From Phocaeicola dorei (GTDB taxonomy: Bacteria; Bacteroidota; Bacteroidia; Bacteroidales; Bacteroidaceae), in assembly GCF_013009555.1 (NCBI RefSeq), contig NZ_CP046176.1, positions 62,001 to 126,000 of the forward strand: a stretch of DNA of 64,000 nucleotides, in the 5' to 3' direction. Below, piece after piece: positions 35,807 through 45,246 of the stretch. The number at the start of each line of letters is the position of its first letter. Positions within the stretch are counted from its first letter, which is position 1. Under the pieces are notes generated by a model. That model was not told the DNA's origin. It saw only the letters and a program-made list of their open reading frames with translations, and made no database searches. Position numbers and translations under genes: made by a program.

Positions 35807-37420
35807 TTAACATTCTACCACCCGGTATACATTTCCTTTGGTGGTATGTACCCGTTCGCCCAGCTGGGGCAGGATACGGCTCAGGCTGTAAGCGGTCATC
35901 CCTCTCATGATCGAAGGATGGGCTGCCTTCATACGTTCAAACAGCTGGGTGGCGGAGAGGCTAAGCACTTCCTGCGGATTGTCCTCTTCTGTAGCAAAGC
36001 GAAAGCAAAGGCGGAACACCTCTTCTTCGGGTACATGCTTGTAGAATAGGGCATTATGTTGCTGTATAGTCTGTTCCTCTTCTTTATTGAACCAGCTTCG
36101 TTCACCGGATAGAAGTTCTGTTTTAAGCTGGGCGTACAATTGCTTATGCTCTACGGACGTGGTGCAGTCTATGGCATGTTTCAGACTGACGCAAAGAAAG
36201 CGGCGTGAGCCGGTGCGGTCTACCAGCAAATCCTCCCGGTTGCTGGTGCCGATGAACGAGGCAATACGGGGAAGCGATGAAGCGCTGTGTTTGTAAGCCT
36301 TGCGGATATTCAGTGCGGAGGCTTGCATCAAGTTCTTCAGCAAAGGCATTTTGGATGCACCTAGTTTGTCGAATTCATCCAAGTTGATTAATCCGTAGGC
36401 GGCCAGCTTGGCTTCGGCGGATGCCGGGGAACTTAGGTCATAACTTTCCGTGTAGTAGGATTTCAGCGTATCGGGCATCAGCAGACGGCAGAACGTACTT
36501 TTCCCCAATCCCTGGCGGCTGCTCACCAGCAGGGGAGCCACACTGTTGGCGCGGTTGTTATCCGGATTGAGCTGCATCCATTGAGCGGAGAGTCCCAGCA
36601 TCCAACGGTGGAAACCGTTCACCCATACCGGGTCGTCGGACACCCTGCGTGCCAACGCGGACACCCGGTCCGTGCCGTCCCATTCGGGAAGCTGCTCAAA
36701 ATAGGCAGTAAAGGGATGGTATTCACTGATGCGGCGTGAACGCACAAAGCGTTGAATGTCCCTGTCCCAACAGTCTATGCCCGTTTCAATAGCCTCCAGA
36801 CTTAGTGAGTTCATCCATCGTTCGTCCACTTTGGTGTAACGCAGATGAGTATCGGGAATGTTGTTTTCTACACTTGCCACTTCAGTTTCTTCAGTAAGCA
36901 CATTGAACCGGAAGCGGTAGCGGGAGGTGAGGAAAGCGGTCACTTCCTGCATCAGGGTATGTGATTTCGCCTTCTTGCCAGTATCTTCTGGGGAGGTTGG
37001 TCCCGCTTTTTTCTGAACATCTTTTTTCAAGTGAGCGGAATCCTTCTCTGTTTTTTCAGTTGAGACTATCGGATGTATCCGAGAATCGTCCATACTCCCC
37101 GGCAGGTTATCCTTACCGTTTTCAGTGAGAAGAACCTGTGAGTCGGCTATCTCTCTTACTCCGTCTTCGTCCGACACGATGTAGTGGTAACTGCCCGTGG
37201 GAGCATTCCCGTCAGTGCGCGGAGTCCAGTTCAATGCCAGAACTACTTGGCCCTCGCGGATATCCAGCGCCAGACGCACGCCGGGTATAGTCCGGCAAAG
37301 CGGCATCAGCCCGTTGAGAGCGGATACGAGATCACGACGCGGTGTTCCGTCAATAGGAACAGGGCTTGACAGGAATTTGCTTCCGAAGAAGACTGTTTTG
37401 AGAGTAGCGAATACATTCAT
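35807..37420 (-). CDS. VapE/VirE-like P-loop protein (DUF3874-type)
   Basis: 537 residues. The N-terminal 80 residues and a Lys-rich linker (about 110-160) are followed by the virulence-associated-E type ATPase domain. Motifs are HPFTAYFEQLPEWDGTDR, Walker A SRQGLGKST (about 301-309), Walker B INLDEFDKL, and the sensor region FIGTSNREDLLVDRTGSRRFL. The C-terminal DUF3874-like region (about 440-537) ends YRVVEC. Relatives occur in mobile elements and accessory islands and resemble superfamily 3 helicases/primase partners. No primase domain is seen here. It is preceded upstream by the periodic array at 37501-37860, which could be its target or control region (inference). Confidence 0.85.
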   Translation of the reverse strand: MNVFATLKTVFFGSKFLSSPVPIDGTPRRDLVSALNGLMPLCRTIPGVRLALDIREGQVVLALNWTPRTDGNAPTGSYHYIVSDEDGVREIADSQVLLTENGKDNLPGSMDDSRIHPIVSTEKTEKDSAHLKKDVQKKAGPTSPEDTGKKAKSHTLMQEVTAFLTSRYRFRFNVLTEETEVASVENNIPDTHLRYTKVDERWMNSLSLEAIETGIDCWDRDIQRFVRSRRISEYHPFTAYFEQLPEWDGTDRVSALARRVSDDPVWVNGFHRWMLGLSAQWMQLNPDNNRANSVAPLLVSSRQGLGKSTFCRLLMPDTLKSYYTESYDLSSPASAEAKLAAYGLINLDEFDKLGASKMPLLKNLMQASALNIRKAYKHSASSLPRIASFIGTSNREDLLVDRTGSRRFLCVSLKHAIDCTTSVEHKQLYAQLKTELLSGERSWFNKEEEQTIQQHNALFYKHVPEEEVFRLCFRFATEEDNPQEVLSLSATQLFERMKAAHPSIMRGMTAYSLSRILPQLGERVHTTKGNVYRVVEC

Positions 37421-37500
37421 GAGTTACTTTTTTAAGTTTGGCAAACTACAAATATACAACATAAAAAGGCGTTTGTCAAGAGGGGGCGGAAATATGGCAG

Positions 37501-37860
37501 ATCTTGGTGCAAAGTTCAATGAAACTTGGTACAAGATATGGTGAAACTTGATACAATATATACGTACAGGCCTACACATTACTAACGTTACGGTTCATAC
37601 GTTACTAATGTTGAGGCTTGCACGTTACTAATGTTTATTGTTGAATAAGCCGACATGTTTTTAAAATATACCTTCAGGTTTTAAATATACATCTTCAGGT
37701 TTTTAAAAAACAACAATACGTTTAAAAAAAACGTCAGCATGTTCCGTGTACAAAGTTGCCGTGTTCTGCGTACAGGCCTATCATGTTCCGTGTGCCAGCC
37801 AAGCTTGTTCATCGCATTACTTCCTTGTTAAGCCGATATGCTTCCTTCTCCATTCATCCT
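37501..37860. repeat. Degenerate array with 20-23-bp period upstream of the VapE-like gene
   Basis: The stretch can be cut into about 14 units of 20-23 bp. The clearest set is ACATTACTAACGTT, ACGTTACTAATGTT, ACGTTACTAATGTT at 37576, 37599 and 37622 (exactly 23-bp steps). TGAAACTTGRTACAA repeats at 37520 and 37542. From 37658 on, units begin TT and most end TG or GG: two with CTTCAGG ends, two with long A runs, three starting TTCYGYGT. CGTACAGGCCTA (37563 and 37769) and AAGCCGAYATG (37647 and 37830) are long-range echoes. Unit sequence drifts, unlike a CRISPR. Two-turn helical phasing suggests a protein-binding array. Confidence 0.6.
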
Positions 37861-38447
37861 GTCATTTTATTTAAGACATACAGACGATCAGCTGGTTAAG
37901 GTTGAAATTACTTCCTCTCACTCCCGTTTCAGCCGTATGTTTGTACCCTTTTACGGAAAGGTGTGAAAGAACGGTAGGAAAGGAGAATGAAAAGGCAATG
38001 ACAGGATGTCCCTTCATAGCCGGAACGCCTATCGACAGGGTGTTTCGACGGTAGATGAAAGGAAGAAAGAAACAACTGGCTTTTATCGCTGAGCCATTCA
38101 AGATTAAGAGAATCTCAGAATCCCGACATGCTAATAAACAGATAATCATCAATGTTTTGAGCCTGATTTATGATCGGTATGAAAGATTTATATTTTTCAG
38201 ACTATGTAACAATAATCCTCCCAGCCTTTCCATTCTCAGGATACATTGTTGCTTCATACAGATGAAAATGAGATTCCGGATAGCTTCTTCTTCCAGTTTA
38301 TCAGGTCCGATAATTCTTTTCAGCTTTTTTTCAGATAAATTATATCACAATTCTTGCTGCTCCAAATAAACAAAAGTATATTTGCAAAAATAACCATGGT
38401 TATTATAACCGTTATTATTTTTATAAACATCTAAATGTTAACAATAT
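37861..38447. other. Intergenic region before the second ATPase gene
   Basis: About 590 bp with no gene I can support. An open frame on the minus strand (37871-38152) has no recognisable family features. The last 100 bp are AT-rich and probably hold the promoter of the ATPase gene. Confidence 0.5.
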
Positions 38448-39758
38448 ATGAATTTCTTTGGCAGAGAAAAAGAATTAGAAATTCTCAGAAGAGAGGAAGA
38501 ATTGTCCGCATCATCGGCACGGTTCACCATAGTCATGGGCAGACGCCGCATCGGCAAAACCAGTCTGATAAGACGGAATTTTCAAGGTAGGCAATGCCTT
38601 TATATATTGGCGAAAAACGAGGCGGAAGCTACCTTCTGCAGTTCTATACAAAGACAGATACAGAGAGAACTTGGTATATCCGTTTATGGCTCGGTACGTT
38701 CTATGCGTGATATTTTTGATATTCTTTTTTCGTATGCCACTCAGAACCAGCTGAATCTAGTGATAGATGAAGTACAGGAGTTCTTTTATGTACGCAAGAG
38801 TATTTTTGCCGACATGCAAGAATTATGGGATAAATACAAGTCGGATATGAAAATAAACTTCATTACTTGCGGCTCCATTTATTCACTGATGAAAGAACTG
38901 TTTGAGGATAAAAAATCGGCCATGTATGGACGGATGACCAAGCGTCTGGACTTGCAGCCGTTCAGCATAGCAACACAGAAACAGATTCTAAGGCATTATC
39001 ATCCTGCTTATACTCCGGCGGATTTACTTTGTCTTTATATGCTGACCGGTGGGGTGGCAAAATATATAGAAACATTGATGGACGAAGGTGCTTTCAAGAA
39101 AGAACGAATGCTTACTTGCTTTACCAATGAATACATGCCTTTTCTTACAGAAGGGAATGATTTGATCAATATGGAATTTAGAAAAGAGGGAGCCGTTTAT
39201 TATTCTATCTTGAGCCTGATAGCTGACGGGAAAAATACATCCGGTGAGATCGACTCAGTTTTAGGTATCACCACAAGTGCCTATCTGCGCAACCTTGAAA
39301 TCAATTATACCCTTTTGAAGAAGATGCGTCCCATCTTTGCGTCTGAACGGAGCAAGGGAGTTAAGTACAAGCTGAATGACAATTTTCTGCAGTTCTGGTT
39401 CCGCTTTATCTATCCTAACCTTGATTTGGTGGAGAATCACCGGTCGGATTTATTATTGGATATTGTAAAGAAAGGATATGATGTTTATTCCGGTTTGGTA
39501 TTGGAGCGATATTTCCAACAAAAGTTATGGGAAGAGGAGCGTTTCACGATTATAGGAAACTGGTGGGATTCAAAAGGAGAAAATGAAATTGATATCGTAG
39601 CTGTAAACCGTATTGACCGTACAGCCCGGATAGCAGAGGTAAAGATTAACCGGAATAAAATATCTATGCCGGTCTTGAAAGAAAAATCCCAAAAACTTAT
39701 AGGCGAGTTAAAAAGATATCAGATAGAATATACAGGCTACTCATTGGAGGATATGTAA
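38448..39758 (+). CDS. Archaeal-type ATPase (PF01637-like) with C-terminal DUF234 nuclease-like domain
   Basis: 436 residues. It opens FFGREKELEILRREE, typical of the family. P-loop GRRRIGKTSLIRR (about 28-40), Walker B LNLVIDEVQEF (about 103-113), and FITCGS as sensor 1. A winged-helix segment (about 255-300, LGITTSAYLRNLEI) precedes the DUF234 domain (about 330-436), whose core has NEIDIVAVNR and AEVKIN, a PD-(D/E)XK-like D...ExK arrangement. Function of these ATPases is not established; they are typical of Bacteroidales accessory DNA. Confidence 0.9.
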   Translation: MNFFGREKELEILRREEELSASSARFTIVMGRRRIGKTSLIRRNFQGRQCLYILAKNEAEATFCSSIQRQIQRELGISVYGSVRSMRDIFDILFSYATQNQLNLVIDEVQEFFYVRKSIFADMQELWDKYKSDMKINFITCGSIYSLMKELFEDKKSAMYGRMTKRLDLQPFSIATQKQILRHYHPAYTPADLLCLYMLTGGVAKYIETLMDEGAFKKERMLTCFTNEYMPFLTEGNDLINMEFRKEGAVYYSILSLIADGKNTSGEIDSVLGITTSAYLRNLEINYTLLKKMRPIFASERSKGVKYKLNDNFLQFWFRFIYPNLDLVENHRSDLLLDIVKKGYDVYSGLVLERYFQQKLWEEERFTIIGNWWDSKGENEIDIVAVNRIDRTARIAEVKINRNKISMPVLKEKSQKLIGELKRYQIEYTGYSLEDM

Positions 39759-40037
39759 GATACGGAATAAAGGCATTCACACCCCTATTTTATGGTACGC
39801 CTATCAGCTGGGAGATACACAATGGATTACAACATGACACGTTTGGAATTGTATATCAGTTCCATCGCTTTTTTCAGGAACCTTCCGGAATAAGAAATCT
39901 TACCCTGGGGAAGCTTCATGCCGCTTTCCCTTTATAACGACAGGTACAGTTCACCAATGGGCATTTGTTACTGAAATTCCTCATTGACCGGCTTTTTAAT
40001 AACCCAAACCTAATTGCCACAAGGGTATGACATTCAT

Positions 40038-40361
40038 TTATCCGGCTTCTTCAATGTACAGGCTATAATCTTCAATATTATTACGGCTGGCGCTCAATAT
40101 GGCGGCAATTTCAGATTCCAAAGTATGGTTGATAATCTGTTGCAATCGCACATCGAAATCATCTTCCAAAACGAAAGGATAATAACCTCTCTTTAAATAA
40201 TTAGTAAAATATACCAAGGGGCGGAAATCTTTCGGCAATTCGACTTTGTGTTGCAGGATATCTGATAAAGAATAAGTATTGATGGAAATACGGTGAAACA
40301 GTTGGAGATATCCCTGAAAGAGAGGCTCTGCATTTGATACATAACGGTACGGCGGCTTAAA
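40038..40361 (-). pseudogene. Remnant of an AAA ATPase with DUF4143-like domain, frameshifted
   Basis: Read on the minus strand the region encodes RRTVMYQMQSLSF, then after a one-base deletion near 40311 continues in a second frame as YLQLFHRISINTYSLSDILQ, and on as ELPKDFRPLVYFTNYLKRGYYPF and RLQQIINHTLES to YIEEAG and a stop at 40038. This is the junction between AAA_14 and DUF4143 in Bacteroides ATPases that normally exceed 350 residues. Both the P-loop end and the nuclease end are missing. From 39759 to 40037 there is nothing I can assign apart from possible further decayed coding sequence. Confidence 0.75.
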
Positions 40362-40609
40362 TCGGCCCCCCTTTTATCTGCACACTCTTGCTGTACATAT
40401 ATTTGCTTATTTTGCACTATTAAGGTGCATTTTGAAATAATAGAAAACCTTTCCTATCTTCAATAAATGTAATTATTCGTGCAAACTGTCCTCCGTTGAT
40501 AATATATAAAAATTTATTTAGACCTTCTATAGATAACCAATAGACAGAGTAGTTTTTTATTTGGTAGTTACATTGTTGATTTATAGTGATATAAGTATTC
40601 TTTTGTTTT
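40362..40609. other. Intergenic region upstream of core site C
   Basis: About 250 bp of AT-rich sequence without a gene. Nothing resembles the regulator head present at 24851-25074. Confidence 0.5.
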
Positions 40610-40671
40610 CGGCACGAATACGACCTACCTGAGTAATGCGGTGAACAACTACTTCGGATGCAACTTCAAGC
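40610..40671 (+). repeat. 62-bp core recombination site, copy C
   Basis: Exact copy of 25075-25136 in the same orientation. Homology to copy A stops one base after the AAG codon at its end, and returns only at AAGTCCTTTTATAAC before the lipoprotein gene. Confidence 0.9.
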
Positions 40672-40877
40672 AGCTTCTTAATAAATATCGTGTTGAGTAT
40701 GCAAAGTCCTTATTACTAGAGGGTACGTATTCAACCAGTTCTCTTTTTAGGAAGTGTGGGTTTGCATCCCAAAGCGTTTTTTATGCCGCATTTCATAAAG
40801 TGGTCGGCGCATCTCCCTTGCAGTTTCTATATAAAGCACCATCCAAACGCGGAAAAAGATTTAAAGTCCTTTTATAA
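40611..40877 (+). pseudogene. Headless 3' regulator cassette C with a divergent HTH tail
   Basis: 89 codons remain open from the core. Unlike B and D, the part after the core is clearly different from copy A: LLNKYRVEYAKSLLLEGTYS and CGFASQSVFYAAFHKVVG against NSYRVARAKELLDGKD and CGFASKSVFYVAFKKVVG. It uses AT-rich codons instead of GC-rich ones and ends in KRGKRFKVLL by reading into the shared leader. It would give a regulator with the same first HTH but a different second HTH after recombination with the head at 24851. Confidence 0.75.
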
Positions 40878-40894
40878 CAATAACATTTTGAGTT

Positions 40895-40914
40895 TTTAAA
40901 TTTATAAATTTAAA
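40895..40914. repeat. 20-bp perfect palindrome, copy C
   Basis: Unchanged copy of the palindrome at 25364-25383, 11 bp before the cassette C lipoprotein ATG. Confidence 0.85.
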
Positions 40915-40925
40915 GTTTTTCTATT

Positions 40926-43900
40926 ATGAACAAAAAATTTTTAAGTGCAATCCTGTTCGGAGTCCTTATGGTCACTTCAACAGGAACATTTGTATCTTGT
41001 AAGGATTACGATGACGACATCGACCGCTTGGATCAAGAAATATCCAATGTGAAAGATGCAATCAAGGCCCTTGAAGACAAAGTAGGCTCAGGCAAATATG
41101 TCGAAAGCTGTACTCCGTTCACTGATGGTAATGGTGGTTATGAAATCAAATTCAGTGATGGAGAGACCATTAAATTATACAATGGTGCAAAAGGAGAACA
41201 AGGTGAACCAGGCAAACCAGGTACTCCGGGTACTTCTGCTGATGATTATGTAGTATCAGTAGAAGAAGGTGAGTCAGCTTATGAATTAGTTATTACTTAC
41301 GCTAATGGCACTAAAAAGACTATCAGTATGCCTAAAGCTACTTCTGTAGTTAGCGGAGTTAAGTTTATCCCTACTTTCCTTTCTGAAGGTGAAGCTGCCA
41401 GAATCCATTTCCCTACCATCGTTACTGATAGTGTGGCAGGTAAAACAGAGATTGCAGGTGCAGATTGGAGTGAAAGTAACTTTAATACATTTAAAATCGT
41501 TTACTCAGGTAAGGCAGACGTGAAGTATCAGGTAAATCCTAACAGCGTATCATTCAAGGATATGGAAGTGGTAGGATTTGTTCGTGATACTGCTGAAATA
41601 TGGAACTACAATACAAATAACAAGAATTGGGAATTGTTCAATGCCGGACAAAAGCTATACACTGATGGAAAAATCACCGTTGATTCTTATAAAGAAGGAC
41701 ATGGTATGTTAAACTTCCGTGTAAAGGATTGGGCTTTTGCTGAGCAATCTAATCTGGACGAAAGAACAGTATATTCATTGAGAATTAAGAACAATGACCA
41801 AATCGTTCATTCTGATTTTGTTCCCGCCAAGCATGAAGTAATTTTGCAGAAGAACGTACATTTGGTTAAAGTCGCTGATGCATTTGACCAAACTAACGCT
41901 CCTGCTCAGATTAAAAATGCAATTGCTCCTAACAAGGTAAATTATAGAGAATTCATCGAAGATGAATATTATCTTAACACCTTGAATCCGACTGGTACTG
42001 AAGAGGCTAAATTAAAAGCTTATCAAGCAGATAAAGCCAAGTTCGAAGCCAATGCTGAAAACCAGTTATATAAGGGAGATACTGAATCTAAAGATGATGC
42101 AAACCGTATTGTTGTAGAACTGAATTACACGGGCGATGGACATTCAAAAGATTTAAGAGATATCGTAACTTCTTTCTTTGATAACCGTAGTGGAAAAGCC
42201 AAAGATGCTCAGTATCCTTTGATGGATAATGGTTTTGATGACTATTCATTGGTGTTTGAACCGGTTGACTTCTACTATGATGGTGTTAACCAGACTAAAC
42301 GTTACTTGGAAGTTACCAAAGATGGTGTTGCTACAGTAAAACAAACTCCGGACCCGATTTGGGGTGCAGAAACTGATGCCAGTCACACAGCTGCTATAGA
42401 CAGAACTCCTATTGTTCGTGTGAAACTGGTAGCACCGGGTGAAGACAATGGTAATGTAGTTAAAACAGCAATCATCAAGATTCACATTGTACGCAAGACA
42501 GTTGTTCCTGAAATTAATGTTACAGAAACAAAAGATGTCACTCTGAAACATATCAATCAAGTTCTTGATATGGATATGGATAAGATATTCAACCATAAAG
42601 ATGTACAGTTGAGCAAAGACGAATTCCGTAAGACTTATGAGTTTGTTCCTGAATTTGCGACAGCAGACGAGGCTAAACAACACGCTGTATATGCATGGGA
42701 CGGAAAAGATAATAAAGACTATTCATTAGATCCGAATTTTGTTCCTGAAGAATATAATCAGCTGTTCGTTACAGTGAAGAATACAGCATTCTCTCGTCAT
42801 GACGATCACGACGTTTACACTGTTAAGGGTACATACAAGCCAAATGCTGATCATAAGGGATTACCTGACATCCATGTTACTTATACTATCAATGTGAAGT
42901 ATCCGAATGTGGTTGCTCCTGAAAAGACCAAGTTGAACTGGGTAGATGATTCTTACTTCATTGCTCACGGTAGATATGATAACTTTGATGCTCCTAAAAC
43001 TTATGAAATGGTTGCAGCATTGAATGACGAATTCGATTTGATCAACTATAATCCTTATAAGGGTCAGACTCATGATAAGGATTGGGCTAGAGCTACCTTG
43101 TCATTCGAATTGGTTGACCAGCATAATAATGCATCTAAGATAGCTGACGGTCACAATTCCGGTATTCGTTTGTATCAAGGTAAAGACAATAAGTGGTATA
43201 TCGCCTTGGAAGCAACAGACGCAGGACGTGCTTGGATCAATGCTGCTGACGCTAAAGATTTGAAGAAGATCAAAATGCGTGCTGTAGTAAGCTTCAACGA
43301 AGATGTTGACGGATTGTATGGTACTTGCAACAAGGAAGCCAATGCTCATAACAAGTATGCTAAAGAAGATTACAATAACTTCTCTTGCGATACTATCAAT
43401 ATGGTAAACAATACTCCTTGGGCTAAAGATCATACTACTAATTATACTGGTGCTGCTGCTCCTGAAAATGGACGTTCTACAGTGGTTATCGATGAATTTG
43501 AAGTTGCATTTGTAACTCCGATGGTATTCCACGCTTACGAAGCAGGTCCTTTGTATGACAAGTACCAAGAAGCTGAAAATACAGTATCATTGAAGGATGC
43601 ATTCTTCTTGTCAGATTATCTGTGGTCTGAAGGTGCTCAGGCACAATTCAATAACAACCATGTTATCTATGACCACAAAGATATGGCTGAGAATAATACT
43701 TTGGTTCAAACTGGTAATAATGCAGGCTGGTCACAAAAACTGGTAGTTACCAACAACGTATTCGATGTCAATACAACAGTTAACTTCCAGGTTTCTAAGG
43801 CATACTTTGCTGATGGAAGTGAATTGGATGCTGAAAACATGAATAAGATCAAGCTTGATAATACTAAGCAGACTATCACATGGATTAACAATGGTGAAGA

Positions 43901-44042
43901 TATTGCCCAACCGTTTACTATTGATGTAGAAGTTTGTGTAAATCACAAGTGGGGCGGTATCTGCGAGCATACTTGGAAGGGAGATCTCGGACATTCTGTC
44001 GGAACTATCCAAATTCAGGTTAAAAAGCACAATGATAAGTAA
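40926..44042 (+). CDS. Cassette C surface lipoprotein (largest), DUF4988-like, short collagen-like stretch
   Basis: 1038 residues, the longest of the four. The leader differs from A by a few residues (GVLMVTS for GALMVSS) but keeps the lipobox and CKDYDDDID. A short coil (DRLDQEISNVKDAIKALED) is followed by a DUF4988-like segment and a brief GxY run (GEQGEPGKPGTPG). The remainder is rich in Asp, Asn, Lys and aromatic residues, with many calcium-site-like Dx[DN]x[DN] patterns, and ends VKKHNDK. No enzyme motif is seen. It lacks a regulator head. It is followed by a terminator and then a C11 protease gene. Confidence 0.85.
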   Translation: MNKKFLSAILFGVLMVTSTGTFVSCKDYDDDIDRLDQEISNVKDAIKALEDKVGSGKYVESCTPFTDGNGGYEIKFSDGETIKLYNGAKGEQGEPGKPGTPGTSADDYVVSVEEGESAYELVITYANGTKKTISMPKATSVVSGVKFIPTFLSEGEAARIHFPTIVTDSVAGKTEIAGADWSESNFNTFKIVYSGKADVKYQVNPNSVSFKDMEVVGFVRDTAEIWNYNTNNKNWELFNAGQKLYTDGKITVDSYKEGHGMLNFRVKDWAFAEQSNLDERTVYSLRIKNNDQIVHSDFVPAKHEVILQKNVHLVKVADAFDQTNAPAQIKNAIAPNKVNYREFIEDEYYLNTLNPTGTEEAKLKAYQADKAKFEANAENQLYKGDTESKDDANRIVVELNYTGDGHSKDLRDIVTSFFDNRSGKAKDAQYPLMDNGFDDYSLVFEPVDFYYDGVNQTKRYLEVTKDGVATVKQTPDPIWGAETDASHTAAIDRTPIVRVKLVAPGEDNGNVVKTAIIKIHIVRKTVVPEINVTETKDVTLKHINQVLDMDMDKIFNHKDVQLSKDEFRKTYEFVPEFATADEAKQHAVYAWDGKDNKDYSLDPNFVPEEYNQLFVTVKNTAFSRHDDHDVYTVKGTYKPNADHKGLPDIHVTYTINVKYPNVVAPEKTKLNWVDDSYFIAHGRYDNFDAPKTYEMVAALNDEFDLINYNPYKGQTHDKDWARATLSFELVDQHNNASKIADGHNSGIRLYQGKDNKWYIALEATDAGRAWINAADAKDLKKIKMRAVVSFNEDVDGLYGTCNKEANAHNKYAKEDYNNFSCDTINMVNNTPWAKDHTTNYTGAAAPENGRSTVVIDEFEVAFVTPMVFHAYEAGPLYDKYQEAENTVSLKDAFFLSDYLWSEGAQAQFNNNHVIYDHKDMAENNTLVQTGNNAGWSQKLVVTNNVFDVNTTVNFQVSKAYFADGSELDAENMNKIKLDNTKQTITWINNGEDIAQPFTIDVEVCVNHKWGGICEHTWKGDLGHSVGTIQIQVKKHNDK

Positions 44043-44064
44043 TTAATACGCTCATTGTTTATTT

Positions 44065-44096
44065 AAAAAGAGGGGGGCAAAATGTTCCCCTCTTTT
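44065..44096 (+). terminator. Terminator after cassette C lipoprotein
   Basis: AAAAGAGGGG and CCCCTCTTTT pair perfectly around an 11-12-bp loop and end in a T run at 44093-44096. It separates the lipoprotein from the protease gene 35 bp further on. Confidence 0.85.
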
Positions 44097-44130
44097 AGTC
44101 TTTACAATCGTTTATCCAATTATATTGTGT

Positions 44131-45246
44131 ATGAAGTATATATATGCTGTCTGTTTTCTGTTATTAGTATGTAGCTGTCATAAAGAGAATGACACCCCTG
44201 TTGTTTTACCTGCACGGACACTATTGGTTTATCTGGGAGGAGATAATAATCTTGATGCGGAAACCTATGACAAACTTGTTCAAATTAAAAATGGATGGCA
44301 AGACGGAACAGATGGAAAAATAATAGTGTATCAGGATACACCATTTAAGGACTCTCCACGATTGATGGAAATTGATGGAAAAAGTGAGAAAGGCTATATT
44401 ACCATACATACCTATGACCAAGAAAACTCAGCCTCCCCCCAAGTACTTAAACGAGTTATAAACGACGTAACTCGGCTTTATCCTGCTAAAAGCTACGGTT
44501 TAATCGTGTTTTCCCATGGCAGTGGCTGGCTTCCTCCACATACATTGGTTAATGGCTCGCGGTCTATCATCATCGATAATGATAATGAAATGGAAATAAC
44601 AGATTTTGCTATGGCCCTCCCGGACCATTTATTTGAATTCATAATCTTTGAAGCATGTAATATGGCAGGTATTGAGGTGGCTTATGAATTAAGAAATAAA
44701 GCAGCATATATCATGGCTTCCTCTGCCCCAGTAGTATCTCCGGGATTCACTCCTATCTATGCCGGCAGTATTTCCTGTCTGCTTGAAGAAGCTGCTGATT
44801 TGCAAAGATTTGCAGAAAATTATTTTCATTATTGGAATTTGATGGAAGGCGATAAACGTTCTGCTACCATTAGCATAATAAAAACTGCCGGATTATCAAA
44901 TTTAGCGAATTTGATACGACAGATCAATACAGAAATATCTGGTTCTTTCCTCCCGGTCGGTAACCTTCAAAATTATGATGGAGTTTTAAAAGCCCCATTC
45001 TATTTTTTTGATTTCGCTCAATGTTATCAATCATTATCAGATGAAAACACATACAATGCACTTCAAGAGTGTATCAGCCAATGTGTGGTTTACAAAAGAA
45101 ATACTCCATTTTATGCTACGGAAGAAGGAACATTCCCTATCACAGCATTTTCAGGTATGACCACTTTTATCATGCAGAGAGAACTTAATGACTTAAATGA
45201 GGAATATACAAAACTACAATGGTATAAAGATACTAATACACATTAG
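44131..45246 (+). CDS. C11 (clostripain-family) cysteine protease lipoprotein
   Basis: 371 residues from ATG at 44131; an upstream TTG start at 44125 is possible. The signal ends LLLVCSCHKEND, a lipobox Cys. The caspase-like fold is shown by LLVYLGGDNNLD, the catalytic His in IVFSHGSGW (about 129) and the catalytic Cys in IIFEACNMAGIEVA (about 176). Clan CD C11 enzymes cut after Arg or Lys and often self-activate. It stands directly downstream of cassette C, between core sites C and D. It may process surface proteins, perhaps the neighbouring lipoprotein (inference). Confidence 0.9.
   Translation: MKYIYAVCFLLLVCSCHKENDTPVVLPARTLLVYLGGDNNLDAETYDKLVQIKNGWQDGTDGKIIVYQDTPFKDSPRLMEIDGKSEKGYITIHTYDQENSASPQVLKRVINDVTRLYPAKSYGLIVFSHGSGWLPPHTLVNGSRSIIIDNDNEMEITDFAMALPDHLFEFIIFEACNMAGIEVAYELRNKAAYIMASSAPVVSPGFTPIYAGSISCLLEEAADLQRFAENYFHYWNLMEGDKRSATISIIKTAGLSNLANLIRQINTEISGSFLPVGNLQNYDGVLKAPFYFFDFAQCYQSLSDENTYNALQECISQCVVYKRNTPFYATEEGTFPITAFSGMTTFIMQRELNDLNEEYTKLQWYKDTNTH

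Noticed and set aside
37501..37860. CRISPR array
   Set aside because: Units drift in sequence, spacing is only 20-23 bp with no repeat/spacer division, and no cas genes are present.
37871..38152. 93-residue minus-strand open frame
   Set aside because: No family features, no ribosome-binding site and no conserved context.
41202..41240. Collagen-like domain in cassette C
   Set aside because: Only about four GxY triplets; too short to call a collagen-like domain, though worth noting in the protein description.
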